NCBI GenBank assembly: GCA_003427395.1
Contig: BFEA01000085.1
Location: 508,455 to 530,145 of the forward strand
DNA from: Chara braunii
Lineage: Eukaryota > Streptophyta > Charophyceae > Charales > Characeae
Length of the DNA: 21,691 nt
Direction: 5' to 3'
Positions 1 through 8,888 of the stretch are shown here, in pieces. Both the position numbers and the translations under genes were made by a program. Within the stretch, counting starts at the first letter, position 1. Every line of letters begins with the position of its first letter. The notes under the pieces were generated by a model. That model saw only the letters and a program-made list of their open reading frames with translations. It searched no databases and had not been told where the DNA came from.

Positions 1-22
1 AAAAAAAAAAAAAAAACCGAAA

Positions 23-958
23 ACGAGGCAACTGCCTCGTGAGACAAAAGAACAGTCTTTTCGACTGTATCGGAGCAAGAAGAGCTCCCACTTCGTTTTG
101 GGAGGAATAGCTGTGGCCACAAGATCTCAGATCTCACGGCTCACAGCGAGCACACGTACGAAAGAGACTGAGGAAGTTGATGAGAGGGAGAGAGAGAGAA
201 ACGGGGTAGTTGGGAGGAGGAGGACCTGCTCCTCCCAACCTGACAACTGTGCTCCCCGTTTTCAGGGGAGGGCAGCATAAGGAAGGAGCAGCTGTTGGCA
301 GACGACTGCATGCTCCTGGCTCACGGCCAGGAGCATTGCAGTTGAGGGGGTTAAAATTTTCTTGATTTTTTCTTTATTTTTTTTATTTTTTTCTTTGTTT
401 TTCGTGAGGACACTTTTCCTCATGTGGTGCTACCTCTGGCAGAAGCTGCCAGAGGTGACTGTCAAGCTCCCGTTTTTTAAGGGAGCCTGAAAATTGAAGA
501 GCCACTAAGGAAAAGCCTAGGGACAACCTTTTCCCCGATGTATCTGCCCTGGGAAAAAGGGTCCAGATACATCAAACTATAAGGGGTTGTATTTCTTCAA
601 CCCCATATCAGAAAAATAAAAGAAAAACAGATTTGAAAATGGCAGGAGCTCAGTTATCTCGTGAGATTCCGAGATAGCTGGAAAAATAAAAAATAAAAAA
701 AAATAGGGCAGTTAAAGAAACTGCCTCACACTAAGGCTATGACTGAGGTGTGGCCACAGTCAGCCCTAGATCTTGGTCAGATCAAGGGCTCACTGTGAGC
801 CCAAGATTTTGCCTCGGGGCTGGAGTGACGTCCAACCCTCCTCAGCCACTATAAAACTGGCGGTTGTCCCCCAGCTGCCACACAAAGCACTCATGCTCTC
901 ATTGAGTGACGTGCACATTTGAGTGTTGCTTGGTTGCTGGGAGGCTGCCAGAGGCAAC
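23..958. repeat. Dense array of unrelated stem-loops
   Basis: About 20 short inverted repeats follow each other with small gaps. Read directly: 23-30/33-40 (8 bp), 52-57/63-68, 85-90/99-104, 209-219/229-239 (11 bp, 9-nt loop), 252-257/265-270, 305-320/326-342 (16 bp, one bulged T), 405-410/417-422, 432-442/446-456 (11 bp, loop AAG), 466-471/481-486, 509-515/528-534, 537-550/558-573 (14 bp, 2-nt bulge), 583-589/598-604, 651-661/670-680 (11 bp, one G-T pair), 707-713/719-725, 731-745/757-769 (13 bp, one mismatch, one bulge), 786-792/796-802, 818-822/843-847, 888-893/903-908 and 933-940/948-958. The stems differ in sequence; the spacers are A- or T-rich. An 11-base word, gctgccagagg, recurs at 445 and 944. 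I see no coding frame worth calling. Function is unknown; it could be a structured transcript, a fold-back element or a mutational product. Confidence 0.75.
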
Positions 959-1598
959 GTGGGAAGAGGACTTGAGTTCTGCAGAGGAGCGCGAGGAGAG
1001 TAGTTGGGCAGCCATAGCCAAGGCAAGGAATACTATGTTCCCCTCCCCTCTGGCTGGTGCTGGTCCCACGGGGCGGACCCAGGGACGCTGCAGAGCTACG
1101 GCAGTGCGGCAAAGTGGAATTTGGGCTTGGGGCCCAAATTTTACTAACTTTGGCCTGCCGTTTTTCCACTACGGTGGGGAAGTGCTGCCAAAATTTTACA
1201 GCGGTAGGGCGGCAGGCACGCAAGTTTGATGGCGGTGGTGTGGAAGCATTGTCGAATTTCTGCGGCGACGGAACTGAGTTTGACGGCAGTGATGTGTAAG
1301 CGCTTTCGAATTTTTGCGGCAATAGCATTGAATTTGATGACTGTGGTGTGTAAGCGCTGTCGAATTTATGCGGCAGCAGCACTAAGTTTGATGGCGGTGG
1401 TGAGTAAGCGCTGTCAAATTTTTGCGGGAGCGGCACTGAATTTGACGGCGGTGGTGTGTAAGCACTGTCGAATTTCTGCGGCGGCGACACTAAGTTTGAC
1501 GGTGGTGGTGCGAAAGCACTGTCGAATTTCTGCAGCGACAGCACTAAGTTTGACAGTGGTGGTGCGGAAGCGCTGTCTAATTTCTGTGGCGGCGGCAC
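891..1598 (-). CDS. Possible proline-rich 18-residue repeat protein (doubtful)
   Basis: A 235-codon minus-strand frame starts within the minisatellite. Its first ~130 residues consist of an 18-residue repeat with the core QKFDSAYTPPPSN; the rest (Arg/Ser/Cys-rich) is non-repetitive and runs into the stem-loop array. Its first codon is inside the repeat, so a real start would have to come from an upstream exon. The plus-strand frame over the same repeat (1226-1699, 157 codons) is just as open. I recognise no family. The repeat-driven frame is the simplest explanation; I list it because the repeat unit shows no frameshift. Confidence 0.15.
   Translation of the reverse strand: MPPPQKLDSASAPPLSNLVLSLQKFDSAFAPPPSNLVSPPQKFDSAYTPPPSNSVPLPQKFDSAYSPPPSNLVLLPHKFDSAYTPQSSNSMLLPQKFESAYTSLPSNSVPSPQKFDNASTPPPSNLRACRPTAVKFWQHFPTVVEKRQAKVSKIWAPSPNSTLPHCRSSAASLGPPRGTSTSQRGGEHSIPCLGYGCPTTLLALLCRTQVLFPRCLWQPPSNQATLKCARHSMRA
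1118..1140. repeat. Hairpin, 9-bp perfect stem
   Basis: aatttgggc at 1118-1126 pairs with gcccaaatt at 1132-1140 across the loop TTGGG. It lies between the 5' stem-loop array and the 54-bp minisatellite and may be the last member of the array. Confidence 0.6.
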
Positions 1599-1640
1599 TA
1601 AGTTTGTCGGCGGTGGTGCAAAAGTGCTGCCGATTTTTTT
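1225..1640. repeat. 54-bp minisatellite, about 7.7 copies
   Basis: Units begin with TTTG at 1225, 1279, 1333, 1387, 1441, 1495, 1549 and 1603, so the period is exactly 54 bp with no insertion or deletion in eight units. Units differ by substitutions only. A more degenerate, slightly longer copy seems to precede the array at about 1165-1224. Because 54 is divisible by three, frames stay open on both strands: an 18-residue repeat rich in Ala, Val, Cys and Arg on the plus strand (1226-1699), and a Pro/Ser-rich 18-residue repeat containing QKFDSAYTPPPSN on the minus strand (up to 1598). Absence of indels across diverged copies hints at a coding constraint but does not prove it. Confidence 0.9.
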
Positions 1641-2470
1641 TCACAACGACGAGACAGGATTTACGACAGTGTCAGTGGTATTTTTGCGTTGAGCAATAAA
1701 TAGGCATTGGCGTAGTGAAGGTGCCGCTAGAGTAGTGTATTTTGAGGTACTTTGGATTTGATGGCGCGGTAACGTGGTGACGGCGGAAGCGATTGGCAAC
1801 GACACTTACTGAAAAGTAAGTGAAGGGGTGTTATGGCAGGAGGTCACAGCAAGAGAGTGGTGTAGATCACTTTGCTTACGACTCGGGAACTATTTTCACG
1901 TCAAAGGGGGCGTAATTTTATACGGTCTTCTTGAGTGTGCCGAACGACTTCACTCAAGGTCAGTGGACGGTCAGTTTGACTCAGACCCTTTCACGCCTGA
2001 GTGAACCCACACTTTGCTCGACCCTGTTTCTTTAAGTGTTCATTGAAAGGTAGAGAAAATGTGTGTTGACGAGTGTGAATGTGAGTCTGACCTGAGTTTG
2101 GATTTGCACTGTTTTTTTTGTTCAACTTGTCGTCTAACGCGACTGCAGGTGTGACTCATTGAAATGGAAGTGGGTCGACCTTGAGATAGCTAATGTTTGG
2201 TTGTTCTCACTTCTCCACACTTGTATGTTTGTATCAAACCGAAAGAAGAAAGAAGACGACGAAAAATAAAGCGAACATAAAGAAGAAGAGCCTGAATGGA
2301 CATAAATTTTTCCCAAGGTCACCGGTTCTTTCCCGAATGACCCTCTCCGTCTATGCCCGGCCGTCTGAATGACTTTTTCCTTTTGTGATCATTTCTCGTC
2401 TAAGTTGTTCTTGACGTCATGCGACAAGAGGTCGTTTGCTCATTGTGGTAGATTCCTTTCCTTTTTCTAG
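1641..2470. other. Non-coding stretch with two hairpins
   Basis: No frame of useful length is seen. Two clear stem-loops occur. One is cacttact/agtaagtg at 1803-1810/1815-1822 closed by a GAAA tetraloop. The other is cttgagtg/cactcaag at 1930-1937/1951-1958 with a 13-nt loop. The end of the stretch (2451-2470) is pyrimidine-rich and finishes in CTAG, which looks like a splice acceptor for the open segment that follows. Confidence 0.5.
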
Positions 2471-2674
2471 GAGGCATCTGAGGCGGGGGTTTGTTGCCTT
2501 AGGGGCCGACCCGGTTATCGACTTGGAGTGGAACGCTCTGCGGGGGGTTACCATGCTGTTGTGGTGGAGTCAGCCCGACTTCTGAGATCCGAGGTTCTCT
2601 TGGGCGAGGATGAGGGGTATCCCAGACCACCTCCTAGGGGAAGGACAGACGTATATTCACGGAAAGGCCTCTAG
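2471..2674 (+). CDS. Possible exon of an unrecognised gene
   Basis: Directly after the acceptor-like ttcctttcctttttctag, one frame stays open for 67 codons from GAG at 2471 to TAG at 2672. It has no ATG of its own, so it is only credible as an internal exon or a decayed piece. It contains a Pro/Arg-rich segment (residues GYPRPPPRGRTDVYSRK). A donor-like GTAAGG lies at 2693, just past the stop and therefore out of use in this frame. It could belong with the broken coding region at 2935-4023. No family is recognised. Confidence 0.25.
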   Translation, partial: EASEAGVCCLRGRPGYRLGVERSAGGYHAVVVESARLLRSEVLLGEDEGYPRPPPRGRTDVYSRKGL

Positions 2675-2915
2675 AATCTCTTGGCGCCTCGTGTAAGGGA
2701 GAACTGTTGTAGTATACCCTTTTGGTGGCCATATTAAGAGCCGCTGACGCATGAGGAACTGGTGCCATAAGCAGCCCAGTTCCTGTCAGACGAGTTTAAG
2801 TAGAGTGCAGTTAGAGACTCTTATCAGTGACGGTCGTGCCAGAAGAAGCACGAACCGAAATGGAAGAAGGATGTATGAATAATAATCAGTAGTAGAGATT
2901 TTGATGTAACTACTC

Positions 2916-2935
2916 TCGCTATTCTTTTTTTTTAG
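2916..2935 (+). promoter_or_regulatory. Splice-acceptor-like pyrimidine tract plus AG
   Basis: A run of pyrimidines ending in nine T's and AG (ttctttttttttag) immediately precedes GATGGCATC, where an open frame begins. It resembles a plant 3' splice site. No strong matching donor was found at a sensible distance upstream. Confidence 0.35.
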
Positions 2936-4023
2936 ATGGCATCAGGGACGACGGTCTGACACATTTTCTGCAATCGCGACATAGTGGCAGAATGGGCCGA
3001 GTCCTAAAGACGTAATGGAGGAAGATTAGAGAGAGTAGGACGAACCGTCTTTAATCCTGATGAATTATATTTTGAGGAGGATGTTCCACGATTCTGGGAT
3101 GGCAGTGCGCGAAACCCTCCCAGACGACTCATTTTCAGATCAAGAACCGGACTGGACATGCTTCACTACGAGTTCGCTCTGCCACTGCTTGATCGTGATT
3201 TCTTCGACATGAACTTAGTGGTGATGCAACCATATGAGACAAACCCTCGAATGGACGAAATTCCTGAGATAAGATTGACTTTCGTTCGTACCGTATTTTG
3301 GTTAAACGGACGACAAGGTCTTTTCTTCGACACATATCACACAAGACGAGTACGGATAAATAGGTTCATCATTCTACGAGTTGAACCATTCTCAGAGTAT
3401 GCATGGCAAGATGAGGAGGACAAACTCATAGAACGACTACTCAACTGATAAAGTTTTGTTCTAACACGCAGATGCCTGGAGCTCAACAAGGCATGACCAT
3501 CCCAAGGTACTTGTTGGTTCGCAATACGCTTGAGGACGATCTCATCAGAGGAGCAGAGCAACTTTTACGAGTTCGAGATGGTTCTGCCACAGAGTGGATC
3601 GGCTTCATCGGCCTACTCTGAAATGGAGAGGGATTTTTCCTTAGCACTTGCACGGATTTTTTGGCAAACACGGCTCGATATCCTGAGGAGTTTTATGGAT
3701 ATACATTGTATTTTCACCGTGCGAGTAATCTCCAATGTCTCTCCCGAGTCATTGTGAGTATCGGGATTACCTCGTTCGGCAGACACTTCTGCGTCGTCCG
3801 GATCCATGATACAGAGACCCGACATTCATTAAGACTTAGTCGGCCTCTGCGAGTCATAGTTTGGAGGTTAGCTTCACGGGTGACCTCTTTCTATGACACT
3901 CAAATTATTAGAGTCATGCGAGGTGGACGGAGGACTACCCTAACATTCGACAACAGCGAGCTTGCGCGATTGGATTCATTGGAGACTCACGCATACGGAG
4001 GACGGCAGATCTACTTGGGATAG
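2935..4023 (+). pseudogene. Broken coding region of unknown protein family
   Basis: Three consecutive open segments suggest one protein of roughly 350 residues that has lost its frame. Segment 1 (frame of 2935) is open to TAA at 3013. Segment 2 (one base shifted) is open from 3008 to the TGA at 3446 and includes an ATG at 3158. Segment 3 (frame of 3415) runs to TAG at 4021 with one internal TGA at 3619. The translations are rich in Arg, Phe, Asp and Glu and look protein-like rather than random. The step from segment 2 to 3 could be a frameshift between 3415 and 3448, or an intron ending at the acceptor-like ctaacacgcag at 3461-3471. Donor candidates such as GTTGAA at 3380 are weak. Breaks elsewhere argue for decay. 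I recognise no domain, catalytic motif, signal peptide or membrane segment, so I name no function. Confidence 0.45.
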
Positions 4024-4133
4024 ACACCGTCTTCTGATATCCAACTTGGGTTTCAGATAACACTTACGCATTGACTTGTCTTGTTGAGGAAGTTGTATGA
4101 CTCATGACTTCACGAGGTAATCATGAAAAACAA

Positions 4134-4139
4134 AATAAA
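4134..4139 (+). terminator. AATAAA polyadenylation-like signal
   Basis: AATAAA lies 111 bases after the stop at 4021-4023, a plausible position for the 3' end of a transcript of the preceding broken gene. The surrounding DNA is A-rich, so chance occurrence is possible. Confidence 0.25.
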
Positions 4140-6095
4140 AACATATTATGAAGATAGGATCGTCAGATGGATAGTATCTGGATTACCCCGATGATGGCAC
4201 TATCATGCTTATGCATTGAGGGGTAGCCAAATCCGTAAAAACGCATGTTAGAAGCAAGAAGGAGACGATAGCGGAAGTGGGGTCGAACCGAGAGTTCAAA
4301 CTTCGATCAGGAACCAGATCACTTGTTGATAAGCATGGTAGTAGTGGTATTTACTTGCAGAAGCTAACCATGACAAACTTCTGTAGGCACGATGTTGTCC
4401 TAAATTCAGACTTGGAAAAAAATTCAATAAATAATGTGGTTACTCTCCTATCATAGGAAAGTTAACAACACCCCACTAATGGACCAGGAATATAATTTCG
4501 GCGTGGGTCTCACTATCATTCTTGAGACTGATAACCGCTTCCTTAAGCCTTAACAAGATAGTAACAGGTTAAGAATGCACTTCCACTGAGGACGACTATA
4601 CACGCTGACTTACTCCCTTGAGGAAGAACCACCTTCCTCAGGAACGAGTCACCCCATTCACCTCTGGTCCCATGCCAGATGTGGGTTTCATGCAAAGTCT
4701 ATGTCCTCTTTGAAAGGCAATCCCTACACACATCGTCAATCAAACATTAAGCAAATACAGAAAAAACACATATATGGCAATAACCACTTAAAAATTGTCA
4801 TAAAGACCAATATACATATATAGTCACACGAACTTAAGATATAAGCCTCTCTTTGAGTTAGCCAAACCGCTAGCTAAATAATCCCTACTTCTCAACTTTT
4901 AATGGCAGCTACACCTATCCAATCCACTAGGTGGCTCAATTTTATCGCTAATTGATACCACCCGAGGGTCAAGGCACAATATTGATTGCACTACCCATCG
5001 CATCACAACTCGGTCTGGGCTCAAGTGAAGACCTTTGTCATCAAACCCCTCATTTCGTACTTATCATTTACCCCCTCACTCATGTCGCTCACGTACTAGA
5101 AACCTCCTCTAAAGGAACACTCTACTGACCAAGGGGGAGACGCCTCAACTTAACGTTTTTACATCCCAAAGCAAGCTCACTACATAACTCACATAATAAG
5201 TCACTAGCCTCGTAGCTTTGACCGTTATCAGCTGAGCTTGTTTCGGTAGTGGACATATGCAATAATACAGACGCTGCCTTAATTCAACCAAGGTCACATC
5301 AGATATACCACGTATTGCCCAATTATCAAAAGATACTTCGGATAATAAGGTGCTCACTGAAATCACTATTATATGCGTCAGAGTACTTAAGTGTATAGCC
5401 AAACACTTCCTTCCTCAAGTAAACCGCGCATACGCTAATAGTCAACGCTTCACACTTATGCCACATTTTAAAGACATGTTCAACGATAGTCAAGGTATCA
5501 AGCAATCGACCATATATGTCCTAAGAAAGTTTCTCCTTTTGCCTAGTTCTCACTTTCTCATACCCAGATGTCGTTCCACCAGGCACAATGGCAGGCAACC
5601 ATTATCATCGGCAACGGCGCCGCCTGTCGAGCGCATCGGTTCGGCACTACTCAAGGACAGCGCGGGACCCTTCCGGCCACATCACACAGGAGTTGGGTTT
5701 TAATCCTTCGTCGCAAATATACATGGAGCTTCCACAAAGCCGCTCTGGCCGAGTGCGCCAGCCATACCTCTCGCAAGCCCCTACGACAAGATAGGGTCTA
5801 CGCGAGGCACGACTTACCTCCACCTTACGGGAGCTGTCACCTCCCTTCGTGGGCAAATCCCCGCCCAGCTACAAATCCACAGTACGAAAGTTGATCAGCT
5901 GCAATCACAGAGGTGGACCAGCCGAGGACATTTCTCGTTCGCTGTAGCATAGGGGGTACGCGCGGTAATACGCCTCTATCAGACCCGCACGTGAATCAAC
6001 ACCTTGGGGGGCTGAGGTCCCAGATATGACTCGTCGCCGGTCGACTAGGACGCATCCCACATGCCACGCGCACATCATATAAAGAACATAAAAAT
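4140..6095. other. Long stretch without a recognisable gene
   Basis: Frames here are short and overlap on both strands, with no motif I recognise. One good hairpin is present: cttgaggaag at 4617-4626 with cttcctcagg at 4633-4642 (10 bp, one G-T pair). At about 4953 the word TGATACCA matches the 3' end of plant initiator tRNA-Met, but the rest of a primer-binding site is missing. From about 5570 to 6060 the DNA becomes more GC-rich. This may be old transposon sequence, but nothing supports a family. Confidence 0.4.
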
Positions 6096-6131
6096 AAAAA
6101 CACACACACATACGCACGTACATATATATAT
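6096..6131. repeat. CA/TA microsatellite
   Basis: Alternating acacacacaca followed by cgtacatatatatatac; simple-sequence DNA that produces the local spurious frames. Confidence 0.8.
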
Positions 6132-6233
6132 ACAGAACGACACTGGACAAACAACAAGACAATGCAAGCGTACGCAAGTAGTCGCAATGATGACGTACTA
6201 TGTAGTGTCCATGACCAAGCAGTCCCTCGTGGA

Positions 6234-6360
6234 TTCGAGTACCGCTTATGACACTCAAGTGTCAGACTCGAAGTATTGTGAGGGTCTACTCCCTCACGAT
6301 ATTGCACGGCTGAAGGAATAGCTGTGCAGCCGCTGCGAAACCTCAGGCCTTCGGCTTGAG
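6234..6360. repeat. Cluster of four adjacent hairpins
   Basis: Four stem-loops lie almost end to end. First is a nested pair: ttcgagt/actcgaa (6234-6240/6266-6272) encloses tgacact/agtgtca (6249-6255/6258-6264, 2-nt loop). Second, attgtgaggg/ccctcacgat (6275-6284/6291-6300; 10 bp, one G-T pair, loop TCTACT). Third, gcacggct/agctgtgc (6304-6311/6320-6327; one G-T pair). Fourth, ctcaggcc/ggcttgag (6342-6349/6353-6360; one G-T pair, loop TTC). The gaps are 2, 3 and 14 bases. Smaller hairpins follow at 6416-6428 and 6434-6442. G-T pairs in three stems fit an RNA role on the plus strand. No known RNA family is recognised. Confidence 0.65.
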
Positions 6361-7329
6361 TGTCTCGGCAGGCAAGGCAAATAGGCTCTGCGCGGGGGAA
6401 AATTCCTTCCATGCAAAGCCTAGGGCTTGGGATGTCCTGGACAAGACCCTTGAATCCCGGCTCGGAACCTACGTCCGACTGAGAATTTATTAAGAAGCAT
6501 ACAATCAGAAAAAAAAGGGTTTACCCTCTGTTTTCTTAACCCCAACCCCTACTTTTACCCTTAATATGCGGGCCCCTCAGGCCACGCGAACTCCCGGCGT
6601 AGATACACATATATTTATATATATATATATATATAATGAGGATAAGTATTTGACGATCACTTCTCACAATCACAGTAGGGTTCCTCACAACCATATGTAT
6701 ATGTGTGCTCGCAGGCAGTCAAATCCAAGATCCGAACCACAGCACATACATGCAATCACATCAAAAGTCGAACAATGTTCATGCACTACACGGAGTCAAC
6801 CCTAACCACTCTCTGTACTCATACCCCTCGCTTTAGCCATGCAAGCCCCAACCTCTTGTCCAACCAACCATATTTAAATACTCAGTACCTTTGTTAAATG
6901 GCCATTCAATAAAAGTCTAGGTGAAACCTTAACAAAACAAAAAAAATCACCAGGGCTAAAGCCTTTTAGGTTGAGTATGGAGGGTGAATTGGAATTAAGT
7001 CGTAAACCGACGAATCGGCAACCGACCTATTATCAGTGATAGCAGAATATGATCCTCGTAGGATCAAGCTGAATTTAGCCCAAATCCTGAATCAATCGAT
7101 CAAGAAGACCTATAACATAAGACAGACCAATCCCCAAACTAAAATCATAAGTGTATGGAGAATACAACTCCATAACACATTCTCACCCAAGATCCTCCTA
7201 GAAGCTAAGCCTAGGTCTGTCTCTACGCAAGCACCCAAAGAAGGGTAAACCCTGGCAGAGGCTCCTCTATATAGAGTGGATTGCAAGAATCGCCACCTGT
7301 CGAAATATAATATAACTCCTCTAAACAAA
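6361..7329. other. Gene-free stretch with (TA)n
   Basis: No supported gene. An AT microsatellite occupies about 6609-6636. Open frames around 6566-6897 and 7036-7248 are short and lack any recognisable motif. Confidence 0.5.
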
Positions 7330-7890
7330 GAAAATTTTGGCAGCGCTTTCCGTAGGAAACGTGCCTTTTCATAATTTATATAAGCCTGAATATGAAACCA
7401 GGAATAGTCTTTGACTTTCCAAAGTCAAATTTTGTCTAACTCCCTGAATTAACAAAAATTTGGGCAGCATTCCCTTTAGAAAATGAGACTTTCCAGATTT
7501 ATACTAAGCCAATTATGAACTCAAACATAAAACCTGAGTTCAACTAAGACAAAATTTAACTAACTCCTTAGATTTGTAGAAATTTGGACAGCGCTTTCTG
7601 TAGAGAAAGTGTTATTCCAAGATTTATACAAAGCTAAGTTCGGAATATAAAGTGACTTTGACTTTTCAAGGTCTAATTTTGTCTAACTCCCTGATTTGGC
7701 AAAATTTTGGGCAGCACTCCCTTTAGAAAAGGAGGTGTTCCGAATTTATACTAAGCCAAAAGGTCAAAAAAGTTGGGCGCTAAAAAAGATAAAATTTGAC
7801 TGACTCCTTGGTTTTGTAGAAATTTCGGCAGTGCTTCCCGCAGGGAAAGTGGCTTACCAAGATTTACACAAGACCAAAGTATAACAAAAG
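7330..7890. repeat. Degenerate ~122-bp tandem repeat, five units, A-B-A-B-A
   Basis: Units are recognised by AAATTTnGGCAGnGC-like words at about 7332, 7454, 7579, 7702 and 7820 (spacings 118-125 bp), each followed by a short CTTTC..GAAAG-like inverted word and then GATTTATAC.AAGCC. Units 1, 3 and 5 share the form gcgctttcygtagRgaaagtg. Units 2 and 4 share cattccctttagaaaa and ttatactaagcc. Alternation implies a two-unit (~245-bp) higher-order repeat. Between units there are stretches close to gactttgacttt and tctaactccctga. No coding frame. Confidence 0.7.
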
Positions 7891-7920
7891 ATCTCAGAAA
7901 ATGCAGAAATTGATTAAAGT

Positions 7921-7957
7921 AAAAAAAAAAAAAGCCAAGCATAACAAAGGCTTCCAG

Positions 7958-7988
<31 letters not shown>
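7921..7988. repeat. Two poly-A tracts flanking a short spacer
   Basis: Runs of 13 A's (7921-7933) and 31 A's (7958-7988) flank a 24-base spacer. The words tcagaaaatgcag (7894 and 7996) and ataacaaa (7881 and 7941) occur on both sides, pointing to a small duplication spread by A-tract slippage or to a retroposed tail. Confidence 0.7.
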
Positions 7989-7990
<2 letters not shown>

Positions 7991-8054
7991 TAGCTCAGAA
8001 AATGCAGGAATCGAAACTAACTCCTATGGCTCTAGCACGTGGCGAGCAACTAAA

Positions 8055-8888
8055 GCAACTACCTACCAACTGAAACTTAGACTAAGTAGTGGCATCACTG
8101 AGTCACATGCAAGCCAACCCATAAAAGTAAGTACTCTCATCATTCCCAAGTCAACTTAGCAAACAATAGTTCATAGTCTTTCAATGATTTATCCCCTTAT
8201 ACCCAACTTACATAGGGCATAAAGCTAGACCACCCAAACTTATGGAACATGTCCAGCCCAGCCATGAAGTATACACAAACATAGGGCACAACAACTTTTC
8301 TTTTCTTTGAGCATATGACTAGGCCACCCTAGTCGCCATGAATTGTTTAAATATCCACAATTTATATAATTATCTGCACTTAGTCTTTTGAGGTAGCATA
8401 TAACTGAGCCGATCATTTTCAGCTCAAGACTCAGTTTGCCCCTTCGTACCACAAGTTTATTCTTAATTAGTACTCTCTTCAGCTGGTGATAAGCTATAGT
8501 CAGACCACCCAAACTTATAGAACCTTGTCTGACTAGCTTGTTCATAGATAAAATAATAGTAAAGTATAGCCAAGTTATAACATTTTGGTTCCAGCATGTG
8601 CGAGGCGTTGGACCAAGACCACCCAAACTTATGAAACATGTTTTGGTCCTCGGCCTGATTCATTTCTCTCAACGCCAAAGCAGGAAGAAACTGACAGAAA
8701 ACCAAAGTAAACAGGGCCGCCAGGGTACCCAAACTTATGGATTTGACTTGCTCCTGAAAAGGCATTCACATTCAGCCCTCACAAGTCAAAGCAGTCAAAC
8801 TACCCAAACTTATGGATTTGATTGGCTTTCCAGGCAATTCAAAATAAACATAGCACTGGGTCTTCCCAAACTTATTGATCTGGCCCAG
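8055..8888. repeat. Array of hairpins with a conserved loop and variable stems
   Basis: The word ACCCAAACTTATGGA (or a close variant) occurs at 8232, 8507, 8621, 8727, 8802 and 8865, plus a shortened ACCCAACTTA at 8201 and a poor match near 8065. Most copies sit in the loop of an inverted repeat, but the stem sequence differs each time. The stems are: 8224-8230/8251-8257 (7 bp, one mismatch); 8491-8505/8527-8539 (13 bp, 2-nt bulge); 8610-8619/8640-8649 (10 bp, one G-T pair); 8788-8799/8817-8829 (12 bp, one G-T pair, one bulge); 8856-8862/8882-8888 (7 bp, one G-T pair); 8191-8200/8212-8220 (weaker); and 8055-8062/8086-8093 (7 of 8). The copy at 8727 lacks a convincing stem. In three copies the loop is 20-21 nt and closed by C-G. 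Plain hairpins lie between them at 8317-8334 and 8402-8436. Role unknown. Confidence 0.75.

Noticed and set aside
7330-8888. CRISPR-like array
   Set aside because: Repeats are degenerate, spacing is uneven, the shared word sits in hairpin loops, and the context is eukaryotic.
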